Assembly: GCA_032622095.1 (NCBI GenBank)
Contig: CP136066.1
Span: 5,915,784 to 5,979,783, forward strand
Length of the DNA stretch: 64,000 nucleotides
Source: Siphonodentalium dalli
Taxonomy: Eukaryota; Mollusca; Scaphopoda; Gadilida; Siphonodentaliidae
Direction of reading: 5' to 3'
The notes under the pieces are model-generated. The model was not told where the DNA came from and searched no databases. It was given only the letters and a program-made list of their open reading frames with translations. This document shows, piece by piece, positions 11,135 through 23,751 of the stretch (within the stretch, counting starts at the first letter, position 1; every line of letters begins with the position of its first letter). The translations under genes were made by a program, and so were the position numbers.

Positions 11135-11970
11135 GATGATTCAGTATAGCGAGGGTTAACCCAAATATGTATATACGCACTGGTATTGCTGTAGCATTAT
11201 AAATATGTGAATTCCGTTACATATTACTTATTCGAAAACACAATGGAAATCGTGTTATTTGCCATGATTTTATATTTAGAACTCAGTTCAGATGTTAAAA
11301 CTTACCACACTCTTCTGTTATATGATTATCATTGATTGTTGTTATTTGATCATATCATATTTGCTGATATATTTGTATACGTGGTAATCTTATTTGTTAG
11401 TTCATTCATATCGACAAGATAGGGTGCGACGATTGTTATAACAGCTTTTTTAGGTCGAGAAAGAATGTGTTCAGTCGAATCCGTTACGTGCATGCACTGC
11501 TCTGTGAAAGGGTTAGAGCACAAGAATTGTTCTTTACCAGAATCAATCGAGTCGAAGACGAGATTTATTCTGGTAAAGAGCACAATTTATCCCACATAAT
11601 GCAATTAACTGGAGATGCGCCATTGAGCGTGTTTTGACCACGACGCATAATCCGTGCGCTGGCCGCGATTGGACACAGTGACCGGTTAGCCACGCACAAC
11701 AACGTGATTAACGTGAACTGATCGCCATGACATGTGAATAGATATGTCCGAAACAACACGGACTGGTCCCACTTTGAAGCGCCCGTTAGATTTTTCTTTT
11801 ATGAGTTGCGTGTGCCTAACAATGGGATAATCACTGAACTATTCCTTCGCCAGCTTTGGTAATTGGTGTGCGTTACCAAAAATCAGGGAACGATTGTAAC
11901 AATGGGATTGTGCTCTAAACTATATTCCAGACAATAATACCAAGGCTTTCAGACAGCTGCGATGTGTCTG
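11135..11970. other. no gene recognised outside the small palindrome
   Basis: Two short minus-strand frames (11350-11583 and 11565-11759) overlap the palindrome and have no recognisable domain. Confidence 0.4.
11524..11588. repeat. 65-bp palindrome with CGAGTCGAAGACGAG centre
   Basis: Left arm AATTGTTCTTTACCAGAAT and right arm ATTCTGGTAAAGAGCACAATT pair with few mismatches around the stated centre. Confidence 0.8.
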
Positions 11971-11973
11971 TTA

Positions 11974-12342
11974 TATCGCATTGTATAGACAACAGAATAA
12001 CTTTGAGCCGTGGATGAGTGCAAAATACACTCCTTTACCATCTGAACGATGCAAATAACATGGTAGATATATTGAAAATGAACAACGGATCAATGATAGA
12101 TTGATTTGCATTTTTCCAATATCAAATTTTTTAGCTGCAATTATTGATTCTGAGAATGCGTTATAACGCAACGGACGCGCCCGTGCTTAGAGGTGTACTA
12201 TACATAAAACCGTCCATTTTGTGGATCATCGCATTGTATACACAACAGAACAATTTTGAGCCATTGATGAGTGGAAAATACACTCCTTTACGATCTGAAC
12301 GATACAAACAACATGATAGATATATTGAAAATGATTTTTTTA
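11974..12342. repeat. diverged tandem duplication, offset about 250 bp
   Basis: A block of about 118 bp at 11974-12090 recurs at 12224-12342, with TATCGCATTGTATAGACAAC / CATCGCATTGTATACACAAC and AAATACACTCCTTTAC shared. Minus-strand translations of both copies keep the same spacing of residues (RSD-x-KGVYF...GSKLFCC). The protein is not recognised and may be fortuitous. Confidence 0.75.
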
Positions 12343-12454
12343 TTCCAGTCATAAATTCGTGTTCATTATAACTACCATGTTGATTGCATCGTTCATAGAG
12401 CACATGAGTGTAGTTTGCATTAATCCATGTCTCAAATTCATTCATTCGTTCCAT

Positions 12455-13159
12455 ATATTATGTTGGATATAAAAGGCGATTGTCCCATAAATGGCCGGGT
12501 TTAGTGTACAGTGCCCCTTTAGTGCAGACAACGGATCGTGTCAACGAAACGCATGGAACAACGCAACGGAGTCGTCTGAACACTTCTGTAATCCCACATA
12601 AGTCACGAGTCAGTTGTCTTTTCATTTAGACGTTTGTTAAATATGGTATATCTCTTCCCCATCAAATTGTATATAGAATCCAGGGTACAACATAATATAT
12701 ATGAACAGTTTCTGACAATTAATATAATTTTTATTTAGAATTTATAATTAACATTCGTTGGACAGTTTTATTTGCTATTTTTAGAACAGAAATCCGCGTG
12801 AATACTTTGGAGCGTACCAAGAAAGAGAACTATATCATGTTAGTACCCTCAATTGAGGATAATTGCAGAGATTTAACTCGAATTGCGGTTGGATAAACCA
12901 CTTTAGTATGACTTTATAGACAAATAATATACCCCATCTTGGATTTGTAAAAATGATGTTGTTGTCGTTTCAATTGTGACCCAGAAGGGATAGACCATTT
13001 TTAATTGTACTGGGAAATTACCATCTTTAATTGTACTGTGAAAAGACAGTCAGCATAGTTTAATTGATACCAACTATCTTGAATCCATGTACATCACATT
13101 ACTTCATTGTGAGATTATATACCCATGGTCAGACACATGTGCGAGTATCTTGAAACCTT
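12455..13159. other. no gene or repeat recognised
   Basis: AT-rich sequence without long open frames. Confidence 0.5.
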
Positions 13160-13860
13160 AAATAACCTGTGCCAGTGCATTCTCTTATATATGCGTGTCG
13201 ACCATAGATCGCCTCGCTTATATAAAAGAGTGCAATGGCCTAACAATTTTGTATCAAATTTTCTTACATTCTTTAACAATTGTTATAATATTTTATAATT
13301 TTTTCTTACATTATATAACAATATTATAATTTTTTGTATCATTTTCCTTACATTCTTTATTCTTTATTTATATACCCAGGGTCAAACACATGTGCGAGTA
13401 TCTTGAAACCTTAAAGACCCTGTGCCAATGCATTCTCTTATATTTGTGAGTCGACCATAGGTCGCCTCGCTTATAGAAAAGAGTGCAATGGCCTAACAAT
13501 TTTGTATCAAATTTTCTTACATTCTTTAACAATTGTTATAATAGTTTATAATGTTTTCTTACATTCTGTAACAATGTTATAATTTATTTTATCATTTTCC
13601 TTACATTCTTTAACAATTTTATATCATTTTTTATTATGTTTTCTTACATACTATTTATCAACTTTTATCATTTTTTCTTACATTCCTTAACAATTTTTAT
13701 CATGTTTTATCATTATTTCTTACATTCTTTAACAATTTTTATTATTGTTTTTTTCAATTTATAAATAATATAAAATGTGTTAGGCTAATGCATTATCTTA
13801 TATATGCGAGGCGAACTATGGGCGACTCGCAAATATACGAGAATGCATTGGCCTGACTTA
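13160..13860. repeat. palindromic repeat copies with expanded TTTCTTACATTC minisatellite
   Basis: Palindromic modules containing GCATTCTCTTATAT...GTCGACCATAG...GCCTCGC lie at about 13165-13235, 13425-13495 and, more diverged, 13778-13855. Between them a 27-30-bp unit (TTTCTTACATTCTTTAACAA) is repeated many times. The same module forms a compact element at 55625-55883, where the spacer has only one or two such units. Confidence 0.85.
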
Positions 13861-13976
13861 CGTGACCATTACGCATACAATGTGTTTAGAATTTGTTTGT
13901 CAAACTTGTAGCATAACGAAACGATTAGCAATGAGGAATAATCCAATCATCTTAAAAACTAGGAGAAAATAACTCA

Positions 13977-14041
13977 ACTATGGTAGACAGTTATTGTACT
14001 ATGGTAGACAGGTGCGCGACTATGGTAGACAGGTGCGCGTT
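13977..14041. repeat. three copies of ACTATGGTAGACAGGTGCGCG-type unit
   Basis: CTATGGTAGACAG occurs three times at intervals of about 21-22 bp; the last two copies also share GTGCGCG. Confidence 0.9.
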
Positions 14042-15015
14042 ATTTTCATCATAATTTAAAAGGCGTAGATCGTCTGCCTCCTGGAACATAAATTGCGTTT
14101 TTCTCACAGACGTTTCTTTCGATCTTCTATAGTGAACAGCCAGATTTTGTATTGTATGTTAACCAGACAAGATGTTATAATTTCCTAAAATTGGCTGATG
14201 GCTAAGCTTTGATATTTTTCTCGCTGAAAGTAGCAATCTGCGGAAGCAGTCGTGTTGCCGAACAGTACAACACTGCAACATTCTGATTCGAACATGGTAC
14301 ACTTGACACGACAGTGTTGTGAATTCCAAAACACTGGTACTGAATTTTCACACAACTATACACCACCAGATTAACTTACAAGGGTCAACCACTTGTGACT
14401 ACGAGTAAGACACAAAAATAACAATTTAGAAATTAGTCGGAATTAATTATCTGACGACACAGATCAGTCATGATGAGTCAATCACTAGTTTGTTGACTAC
14501 AACTTACTTGTACCTGTACAAATATTACAAAGGACATATTCATCAATTTTCATCGAAACGTGAGTTGAAAACCATGTCGCCATAACATATCGCCCAGTTA
14601 CGGAGTATATGCTACTGTTTTGGTCGAACCGTCGGCGACGCTGTTATATTGTTGTGATATGCGTATGGAATGACGGCTACTTATCGGAGACACAGATCCT
14701 ATTCAGGTACACACAATATCACTGAATCAATCACAAACTGTTATTATAAGTTGACTTTGTTCACTGCAACGTACATGTTCTACATGTACATGTATCCTCT
14801 AATTTATCACAGTTGTAAGGCGTTAATGATATATATATATATATCTTTATTCCTCCATATAATGAAGAGCATATATATAAACATTATAAATAAATTGTTA
14901 ACACAAATACATCCAATTTGAGAACACAAATACATCCTGCATGCAGGAATTTGGCTATGCAATATACATGGTTATACAATTTGCCCGACAAAGAGAAAAA
15001 TACGAACATATTTGA
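14042..15015. other. no gene seen
   Basis: Only short frames with no recognisable content; a short TA run lies near 14830. Confidence 0.5.
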
Positions 15016-15360
15016 GTGCATATAAGCATGCATACCCTCACGAGCACCGACACGACCACACACCTGCACGCCCACATACACGCCCACCCTCACACACATA
15101 TACATGTATACAAACATGTACATACACATATACTGACATACATGTATATACAAATATATACATGCATACACACATATACATGCGCACGAGAGAGAGAGAG
15201 ATGGAGCGCGCACGTGCACAGCCGCGCCAGCACTCGTGAATATATGCATGGTTATATACATATATATAAATGTTCATATACATATATATGCATATATATA
15301 TACACACATACATCCACGTAGACACACACACCAACACACACACATATGAATACATATGTA
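15016..15360. repeat. alternating purine-pyrimidine CA/TA/TG tract
   Basis: About 340 bp of CACA, ATAC and ATGTAT blocks with a short GA run at 15188-15199. The open frames on both strands here are low-complexity artefacts. Confidence 0.9.
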
Positions 15361-16006
15361 ACGGTCAGGTAACTATATGTTCACGATTATATGTGCATGC
15401 ATATCTGATTAAATATACGCCAAAGCATAAATGGTACATGGCTGTATGCGGAAGTTAAGGGTATGGAAAATTCGCGTTGAGCTGAAGCGGGACGTTTATT
15501 GCCGTGTTTAAAGAAAGGCTATACGTTGTTAAGACTGTTATCTTAAGTGCAAGCGGGATAACTCCAAAGTTTGGATAATTGCGAAAGTTATATGGCATGA
15601 ATATACATATATATACACTTGAATATGTATACACATATACACATGTATAGATATATTCACGCATACATATGTATACACTTATACAATTACACATGGGTAT
15701 GGCTTGTGTGATCATGCATCCGGGAGAATACACATGGGTATGGTTTGTGTAATCATGCATCCGGGAGAATTCTAAGATTCATGGACGTCCGATGAAGTGA
15801 GGCTATGTGAAGTGTATAGTACGTAAACTGTAAATAGTGAACAAATGAAGGAAATATGGATAATTTAAAATATATGCATATTTGGCTGAAGTATGCATGG
15901 TACTGAATTGGCCAATGCTGTGACATAGATAATTTACCAACTAACAGTAAATGTATTAATGGAAAATAAACGCTATTCTACTCCTAAAGAGTGCTGATCA
16001 CTTTAG
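15361..16006. other. no gene; 42-bp tandem duplication at 15688-15771; LINE 3' flank
   Basis: ACACATGGGTATGGCTTGTG...CATCCGGGAGAAT is repeated once with two substitutions. The stretch adjoining 16006 is the likely 3' untranslated end of the minus-strand LINE, but no poly-A tail was identified. Confidence 0.6.
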
Positions 16007-19000
16007 TTAACCATTATCAAAGTGAAACCGTTTCCACATACATGCTGTTGTCCTAACGAGCAAGCGAGACAGATTAGATTGATTATCTGAGATTAAAGCG
16101 AGATCTCTAGGTGGCGATCCCAGAAGGGCAGACAGTAGCTGCAAACGGGGCATTTGGTCTAGGTAGAGGAAACAGTTAATGCCATAATGGTCAATGATGT
16201 GGTACCACATGTCATTCCGAATATGTAGCAATGACGGGCAATCTAACAAGATATGTTGTACTACACATGAGTAGGTCGCTAAACAATGTTTGCATGTATC
16301 ATTTTGTCCGAAAGCTGTATGTGCGATTATGCGACCGATCAATAGGAATATAAATTTTTCCTCCGGAAATTGTGAGCATAGTTTCCATATACCGATCGTT
16401 CGTAGCGTGGGGTGAATGGTACGGAATGCTGTTAAAGAGGAGTCGCCGGAGATACGATTATACCAGTCAAGTTCATCTAACTCCTTTACAGCTGTCCGTA
16501 CCAAGCGTTTCCACACCACGGGCGATGGGAATTCATTGGAATTGGCATATTCAATAAGGTGATGTTCAATATTATATTTACATAGAATGCACCATATGTC
16601 ATGTATAAAAGATGTTTCGTCTGTTGACAGACCAGATATGAAATCATACAAACGTCGTAGGAATAACTGTTTCGATGCTTTCTCGTGATTTGGCCAACAG
16701 AAAGCGCCAAGCATTGAGAGTTTCCGACGATCGATCCACGATTCTAGCGAGGAACAGCCTAGACAGCCTTGTGCAATAACTGTTCGGGTCCTCGTCGGAA
16801 AACCTTGCATATGCTTGATGCAAATTCTGTGGGCCTTCTCAAGCTTATCTATTTGAGTTGTGTTTAGGTTCCAGAGAAGTTCACTGCCATACAACCCGGA
16901 AGGAATGACTATTGTTCTGTAAAGTTTGTATGAACTTTGAGGAGAGATACCACCAGGGTATAGGCCAACATCGGAGAGGCCAAAATATGTCCCCCTTAAT
17001 TTCGTGCATATGGCATCGATAAATTTGTTATTGAAATAGGATTTGGAGAGCAGAATTCCCAGGTGAGTATAGGAGTCGACTTCGCTGAGAAAGGATGATC
17101 CAAATGGCCATGATCTTGCACATTTATCGGCTTCTTGTTTTGATTCATTGAAAACCATTATGACGGTTTTCGATGAATTATAACTGAAGCGCCATTTATT
17201 ACTGTATTCAATGCATAATTCATATAAGCCAATAAGACCTGGGCGGGATAGAGAGAGAAGCATCATGTCATCGGCTTGGGTGGGAGATGAACAATTCAAT
17301 GAGTGGATACGAAGGCCCAATTTTGATTTCTCAATAATATGGAGGAGATCGTCTGCGTATATTTTATATCACAGAGGTGATAATATTGATCCTTGTCTGG
17401 TTCCTTGAGACAAGGAGAACCAGTCGGAATATGTTCCGTCGCTGCGGATACAACATTTTATGCCAGATAATAATTCTCGTATGATGAGCCATGTTTTGCC
17501 TTGTAATCCTCTGTGAAATAATTTATACAAGAGGCCATTTATCCATACACAGTCGAAAGCTTTACGCACGTCCAATAGACATGAATAAAGCTTATTGTGC
17601 TGTTCCCTGGCGTAACTAATACATTCTTGCACAAAACATGATGTCATGGTGCAACTGATCCATTTTTCAAAACAATGTTGTAACGGATGGACGGCGATTG
17701 AAGATGGCATGTACGTTTCCAATCTAAGAGATATCACCCTCTCAAATAGCTTGTAAATGGCAGGTAATATGGTAATTGCTCTATAGCTATCAAAGCTGTC
17801 TTTAGGTTTTCGTCCACCCTTGTAAAGAGACACCATGACGCCCCGTGTTGCTGCAAGAGGTACGTGTGAGTATTCAAACATATATGAGAATAAATGTGCG
17901 AGGCAATTGAGCAACGCTTCACCACCGAAAATGATGTGCTCATAGGAAATTGAGTCGTATCCATGTGCTTTGTTCCTATCTAATCTGTTCAGTAATTTAC
18001 TGAGTTCATATACGGTCACAGGGTGTGTAATAAGTACATCACATGAACTTGAGGATGAGTGACTGGTGGTGTTAGTTATGAAATTATTTACAGAGATATA
18101 GTTGTCTACATCATATAATGGATCAGTTGACTCCGTGAAGATTGATTTATAATATTCAGCCCATGCGCTAACTATCTCCGATCTACCTCTGAAGGACGAG
18201 AGAGAACGGTTGTGGCCCTTTCTGTTATTTTTCAGTAGGCGGTAGAACGTTGCTAAGTCAAGCTCGGCTAGATTGTCAAAATCAGAGTGCTTATCGCGCA
18301 AAAATTTACTGGATTTTCTACGATGAACAGAACGGAAGTTACGTTTTGCATCTTTATAGTTAGCATATGAAGGAAATAAGTTGCCTCTTGGTCGGCCATC
18401 TTGAATCCAGAGGACTCGTAATTCGTCCATCACTTTATGCAGGGCACGAAGTTCATCGTCCCAGAAAGGCTTCAGGTGTCTTTGAAATTTTGATATGGGA
18501 ATGACTTCCCTGGATGAACGCAGAAGCGCGTTTACTATATCGTTGTAATATTGATCCAACAAGAATATATCGGTAATTTGAAACTGAGGAAGTGACGATT
18601 CCAATTTCGAATGGTAATTTTCAAGAAGATCAGTGTTGTTATTTAAAAGCTTCCATTTGAATTTCTCTGGAACATGACTGAAGTTGGCTGTCTGAGAACA
18701 GTTGAGATCAAATTCTATAGACATTTCGATAGGTCTATGATTGGAAACATTAAGGGAAGCGTCATCAAATATCTGAGCATTAAGTACCTGGTGTAAATCG
18801 CATGACCGGATAAGAAAATGGTCGATATTAGACCCGACTGAAGAATCATCAGCAGGTACGAATGTTGTTATATTTGAGTCGGCGCAGAGGACTTCAATGA
18901 CAGACTTTAAAGAGAAGTGTGCCAGCAATTCTTGAAATCGCTTATTACGAGCGTCACTTCTCGACAACGTCCCATTGAAGTCACCCATCAGAATTGGAGT

Positions 19001-19438
19001 ACCTAGAGGTATGTAAAATTCTAAGATATCGTATAATGACTTGATATATGCATCGTATAGTTCGACTGGAGAGTTTGAGGATGGTAAGTATACTTGAAAT
19101 ATGTACATGAAAGAATTTGGATTAATTTCGAGCTGTATAGCTGCTATGCGGTCATCGTCAAGGTCGATGACTGAAATTTTAGAGTCGTGACGTTCGTGCC
19201 ATAAGATGCTGACCCCACCAGCGGTTCTCCCTCTCTGATTTGGCTGTCGTTGTCTTTGATCGTAGACTGTGTGCGCGCGGTAGTTGGGAGACAGGGTGTC
19301 CATGAAGCTTGCATTCGCACTGCACAGCCAGTGTTCACTGACGCCACATATGTCGACTGAATTATCCGACAGCAAATTCACTAGATAAGAAGAAGAGCTG
19401 AAGATGCCAGTTACATTCCAACTGAGAAGCTTAAACAT
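16007..19438 (-). pseudogene. near-complete LINE ORF2: APE endonuclease plus reverse transcriptase, one in-frame TGA
   Basis: One frame runs from ATG at 19438 to TAA at 16007-16009, interrupted only by a TGA at 17369-17371 (codon 690). Residues 1-240 are an APE-type endonuclease: SWN at 6-8, SEHW with E35, YLPS, GDFN at 152-155, IDHF at 205-208 and SNHRP at 232-236. The reverse transcriptase follows, with AHGYDSISYEHI, YRAITILPAIYKLFERVI, CLLDVRKAFDCVW and SQGTRQGSILSPL. After the TGA the same frame continues YKIYADDLL...GLRI and the catalytic TQADDMMLLS. Near the C-terminus C-x2-C...H-x4-C (CKHC...HILLDC) forms a zinc-knuckle-like motif. No ORF1 was found upstream. TGA falls where a leucine is usual (SPLLYNIY), so one substitution explains it. 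The clade is not assigned. Coding quality suggests recent activity. Confidence 0.93.
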
Positions 19439-21399
19439 GATGGATTGATATTAGTGAGTTTGTGTCCCGCAAGAGAATAGAGTTAGGATCTGTCGTATTG
19501 GGAGTACATTTTTACGGTTTATTCAACATTGTAAGTTGGTCACTGGCCGAAGTTCGCAATTGCATCACCAATCAGAAATGTACACTATATCTTATAATGC
19601 TGACTTAAACAAACACGGAACATTCATATAAACATCATATGAAAAATGCGGTCTAACCGTGAACGCGAGTGGTACCAAGGTCGGCGACGGTAGGATTAAT
19701 AACGGTTAGACGCATCAACGCGGTCGACTAACAGTAATAACTGTGATCAATGTCGGTAATGAAGGTCGAATACTAAGAGCATATACATGTACATGGATGC
19801 ATCATGTTGTTATTGAAACACGTTTGACTATCATTCTCAACGACTCCGCCATTTCTGAATCGCAAGGAAATAACCTCTTCCATAATTAGAAACCATATTC
19901 GTGGAATGCTACAATGGCTCTGGTGATCTGATGATCTACATGTATGGATGTTTCAAACTTGATGATACATTAAACAGTGATACATACATGTAGTAATTAA
20001 TAACAATAATTATTTAACAGGCGAGTCTTCTCTCTACGGATGTATTTCCTGGTAGTATGCACACAATCAATCACGAGATCGTAATAGCCCGGCAGATATT
20101 GTGTTTATTTTTGAAAGAGTTTATTTCCTAGCAAAGCGAAAGCGGTTGAGTAGTTGAGAATGCTGTGACTACATATGTATGAGCACGTTGTTGCCAACTC
20201 ATCGGGCAGTTATATAACGGAATTTGCTATAATTTTCTTGAATGTTTCAACCCAAATATATGTGACTGGTACTGATAGATTGTATATGTATACGCATGTG
20301 ACGTATAACCACTGAACTATGTTATGCATCAAGACATGACGTGTACATGCAAGTGACTGGACAATTTCATGCCATGACTGGACAATTTCTCACCAATACA
20401 AATGTTTTAATTTTACATATTAAAATTCGAGTGATATTTATGATAGCTTTGTTGCTTTATGTCATGAAATGAGGGCCCAATTTTTATGATTCCGATTGGT
20501 CGAAATAAGTATTACTTGTAATTGAAAAGCTTGCTAGAAATAACAGTATTCAATGGTATAATGAGAATATGGATGCGATATTATCCATAAAAACACTCTG
20601 TGCGAGCTTACCGTTTGTTTATATTATACCGGTACTGCAAAACACTCAACACCGTGGCGATATTTGGAGAGTGATTCAAGATGACCCATTAAACACCGAA
20701 CTCGTGTGGCGAGGATTTAGTTGAGCGTTATAATTGTATGTTGTAAACAACATGGCGTCAGTTTTGACAACATTTCGTTAGTGGGATCCCCCCTGTGTTG
20801 AATATTTTGCTTACCGCCATACTAGTTACGCACTGTACAACATGTTATGTAGCATAATTTGACTTTTGTTTACATAACACGGCCTACGAACTTGACAATT
20901 ACATATTATTTACGCAATATTTATGATGGGTATAAAGAGCAAAATATGTCTATATTTTAATATTCTTTATATTTATTTCGGTTTTAATAGCTGTGACAAC
21001 TTTAAGGGAAGTCGCGATGGAAGTATTGACTGAATCAAACAGTATTCAACAAATATCAAATACCTACCAGTACAAGGTGCATATAGAGTTACCAACCTGA
21101 ATAATTGTCATACTTCTGTGACCTTTTAATTATATGTAACCTCAATTTGACCAATCTAAAGTTGTATGTGAAAACAATGGAACCTTACTGGTAGTTCGTA
21201 GAATTATGGAGCCAAATTTTACTACACCGAGCATTGGTTCTTAAAACCACGTGACGTACACGTTCAGAGAAGCATAAAAATACTAGAGAATAAAGAAACC
21301 GGCACCATCCACCAGCGCCGGAAAAAGGATGCCTGGAAAGAAATTTCTTTGGAAATGGCAGGGAATTTACAAATAGAACCAAAAGACAAACAAAATTAT
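19439..21399. other. no gene seen; may include the LINE 5' region
   Basis: There is no ORF1-like frame in the 1-2 kb upstream of the LINE endonuclease. Either the element is 5' truncated just before ORF2 or its ORF1 is absent. Confidence 0.5.
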
Positions 21400-21725
21400 T
21401 TTGAGACGTTGTCTTCTTGGCTCTTCATTTTCACGCTGTGCTAATTAAAAAACCTCAATAATATCATCGAAACTCATTCTGCATAAACTCATAAACACCA
21501 GCATGAGTCTCCACACAATTATACCCCCAAAATATACCTCTATACATGTTGATTGTGGGCCGGTGAGTGTTCACGTGAGTGTGACAAATCTGATAAATTG
21601 ATCAATCACATCATCGACAGCGTGTGTCGTTGGCGCTAAAGCGAAGATACATTTGCGTTCAGCCACTACCAAATAAACTACCTAGTTTATAAAACAGTCT
21701 CGCTTGGTGAATGCCACCCCTGAAG
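21400..21725 (-). mobile_element. inverted copy of the 37725-38121 repeat
   Basis: On the minus strand it starts with GGTGGCATTCACCAAGCGAG and runs through TTTATTTGGTAGTGGCTGAA, GCGCCAACGACACACGCTGT and AGCACAGCGTGAAAATGAAG, all matching the plus-strand copy. It diverges after the codons for EEPRRQRL. Confidence 0.8.
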
Positions 21726-22139
21726 GTTCTGTGACTAGGAAATGAATTGAAAATCAGTAGAGAGCTGTTTAATACGGGAAGAAAAATGCAATGATGTATG
21801 ACAATTCATATTCAAATAAAGAAAAAATGAAAAAACATAAAAACTAACATAATAATCTAAAAATACCATCCATTAATGCACACTCAATTGAAAATACAAA
21901 TGACTAAATTGATTCCTATATTTCCTAAAACATCAGCGGACTAACCGCTAACTAGCCGCTAATCCAAGCAAGTAGACCATTACAATTCCGAACCTAAATA
22001 TTGGCTTATTGTGACGATGAATTGGGCTACAGTGTGCGTATACATCGAGTGGTGTAGGCACTAGCTCAGTGTGTAAAATGGTCAGGTCGCTACGAATCCG
22101 ACAAGATTTATTATCATTAATTATTCTAACTTTAATTTG
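21726..22139. other. no gene seen
   Basis: AT-rich, short frames only. Confidence 0.5.
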
Positions 22140-22560
22140 GTGGTCCTATTAAAACCCGACCGCGCCCCACCGCACCCGTCCGCACCTCCCCCGGTGTGGC
22201 GGAGTGAGATACGACATGCACTATCATACAGAATAGACATGTACGTACAACGTTCTAATCCGGCACTGTTTATCCATAACTTGCGACCGGTTCCGTCAGG
22301 TACGCACAAAGCCACCTACCGCACCTCCCCTGGCTGCCTGACCACGCAAATGGACGTCATATCATTCAGAGAATACCCTTCTGCATCCACGGGCGATAGG
22401 ACAAATCGCTAGTTAGCGGAAGTGAATTTATTAACCCATGCGCTGCTGTCGAATTTGCTATACATGTAAATGTACGCATAAATGCCAAAAAATAACACCC
22501 GCCGACTGCACCGCCACCAGAGGACCGAGCCTGATTGCATTATCATGCATAATACACCTG
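22140..22560. repeat. partial copies of a GC-rich unit of about 350 bp
   Basis: Contains CCGACCGCGCCCCACCGCACC, ACCCATGCGCTGCTGTCGAA and CCGCCGACTGCACCGCC. These match the better-preserved copies at 23752-24125 and, in reverse orientation, 24470-25240. Confidence 0.75.
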
Positions 22561-22624
22561 TATGTACCAAAGACAGGGATGTGGCTAGAGGGTCTCCGAT
22601 GAGGGGTGTCCACCTAGGGAATTT

Positions 22625-22762
22625 CCAACTGCACCCCCCTCCCTTGAGTCGGAATCACACCAACACAACTTTTTGCATAATTCCATTTGCACCCCCCCCC
22701 CCCCTTGATTCTGAATGACAACTTTTTGTATAATTCCATTTGCACCCCCCCCCCCCTTGTAC
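22625..22762. repeat. poly-C tandem repeat of about 55 bp
   Basis: Three units of the form (C)6-14, TTGA-type, ACAACTTTTT, ATAATTCCATTTGCA. Confidence 0.9.
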
Positions 22763-22909
22763 CTCATGCTCAGGCCTAATTTCCTATATATTCATAACCC
22801 ACGCTTCTATTTTCCCAGTATGAGAACATTAAGATATTTTAACCTGAAAATTGCCCCCAAAAAACAACTAGTGATCTAATTCCAGACAAATGCACACAGC
22901 TACCGACAA

Positions 22910-23560
22910 CAGACCAGGAAACACCGGGCCGACCATGGTTGTTCGGCCCGGTGTGAGAACATTTTGAAAACTATACAAGAAAATCGCAAATCCTAGCATC
23001 TAGACTGGCCTCAACTGAAGCTTTCCTAGTGTTGGAAATTTCAAACCTCATGCTCCCCCTCAGGTTGGAAAATTCTTCAACTGATGACCATTTATGTCTA
23101 CAAGTTTGACCAAATGTAGTAAAATATTGTTTTGCTAAACTAATTAGCAGTTTTGTATTGGCCATGTGAATGGGACAATGACACACCGGGCCGACCATGG
23201 TTCGGCCCGGTGTGCGAAAATTTTGAAATCTGAACAAGAAAATTGCAAAATCCTAACATCTAGACTAGCCTCAAGCCTTCCTACTGTTGGAAATTTCAAA
23301 CCCTACACCCCCACTTAGGTTGGAAAATTTCCAACTGATGACAATTCCAAAGACAATGTTGACCAATTGTATGACAATATTGTTTTCTTAAATTAACTAG
23401 AAGTTTTTGACTGGCCACGGGGGAGGGACCAGGACACAAGCTTTACAATTGTTGGAAATTTCCAACCTGTCACCCCCCTAAGGTTGGAAAATTTCCAACT
23501 GATGACCATTTCTGTCCAAATTTTTGACCAAAAATAGGAACATATGCAAATATTGGTCGA
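22910..23560. repeat. tandem repeat of about 262 bp carrying GC-rich hairpins
   Basis: Two full copies start with hairpins at 22921-22954 and 23183-23213 (ACACCGGGCCGACCATGG, then the complement). Each continues with CTAGCATCTAGACTGGCCTC-like sequence, GTTGGAAATTTC and AACTGATGACCATT. A third, shorter copy at about 23400-23560 lacks the hairpin. Many TTGGAAATTTCCAA short palindromes are embedded. Confidence 0.88.
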
Positions 23561-23751
23561 AAAACAATAAATTCCCCCCCAATAAATTGTTTTATAATCA
23601 AACTACAAGTACATTTTCAACCTATTGTTGGTGTGAAATTTCGTTGTGGCAGGTATGAAATTTCCAACTATTGAAAATATAGCTCTCTGCTGGGGGGGTG
23701 AGACACCCCCCCCACACCCCCGCCCCCCTCTAGCCACATCCCTGACCAAAG

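Noticed and set aside
15012-15355. Overlapping frames of 60-125 codons on both strands
   Set aside because: Low-complexity CA/TA tract coding for His/Thr/Tyr-rich artefacts.
22050-22100. tRNA-derived SINE head (TAGCTCAGTGTG and a CGAATCC box)
   Set aside because: Box-like matches are weak, and no SINE body, tail or second copy was found.
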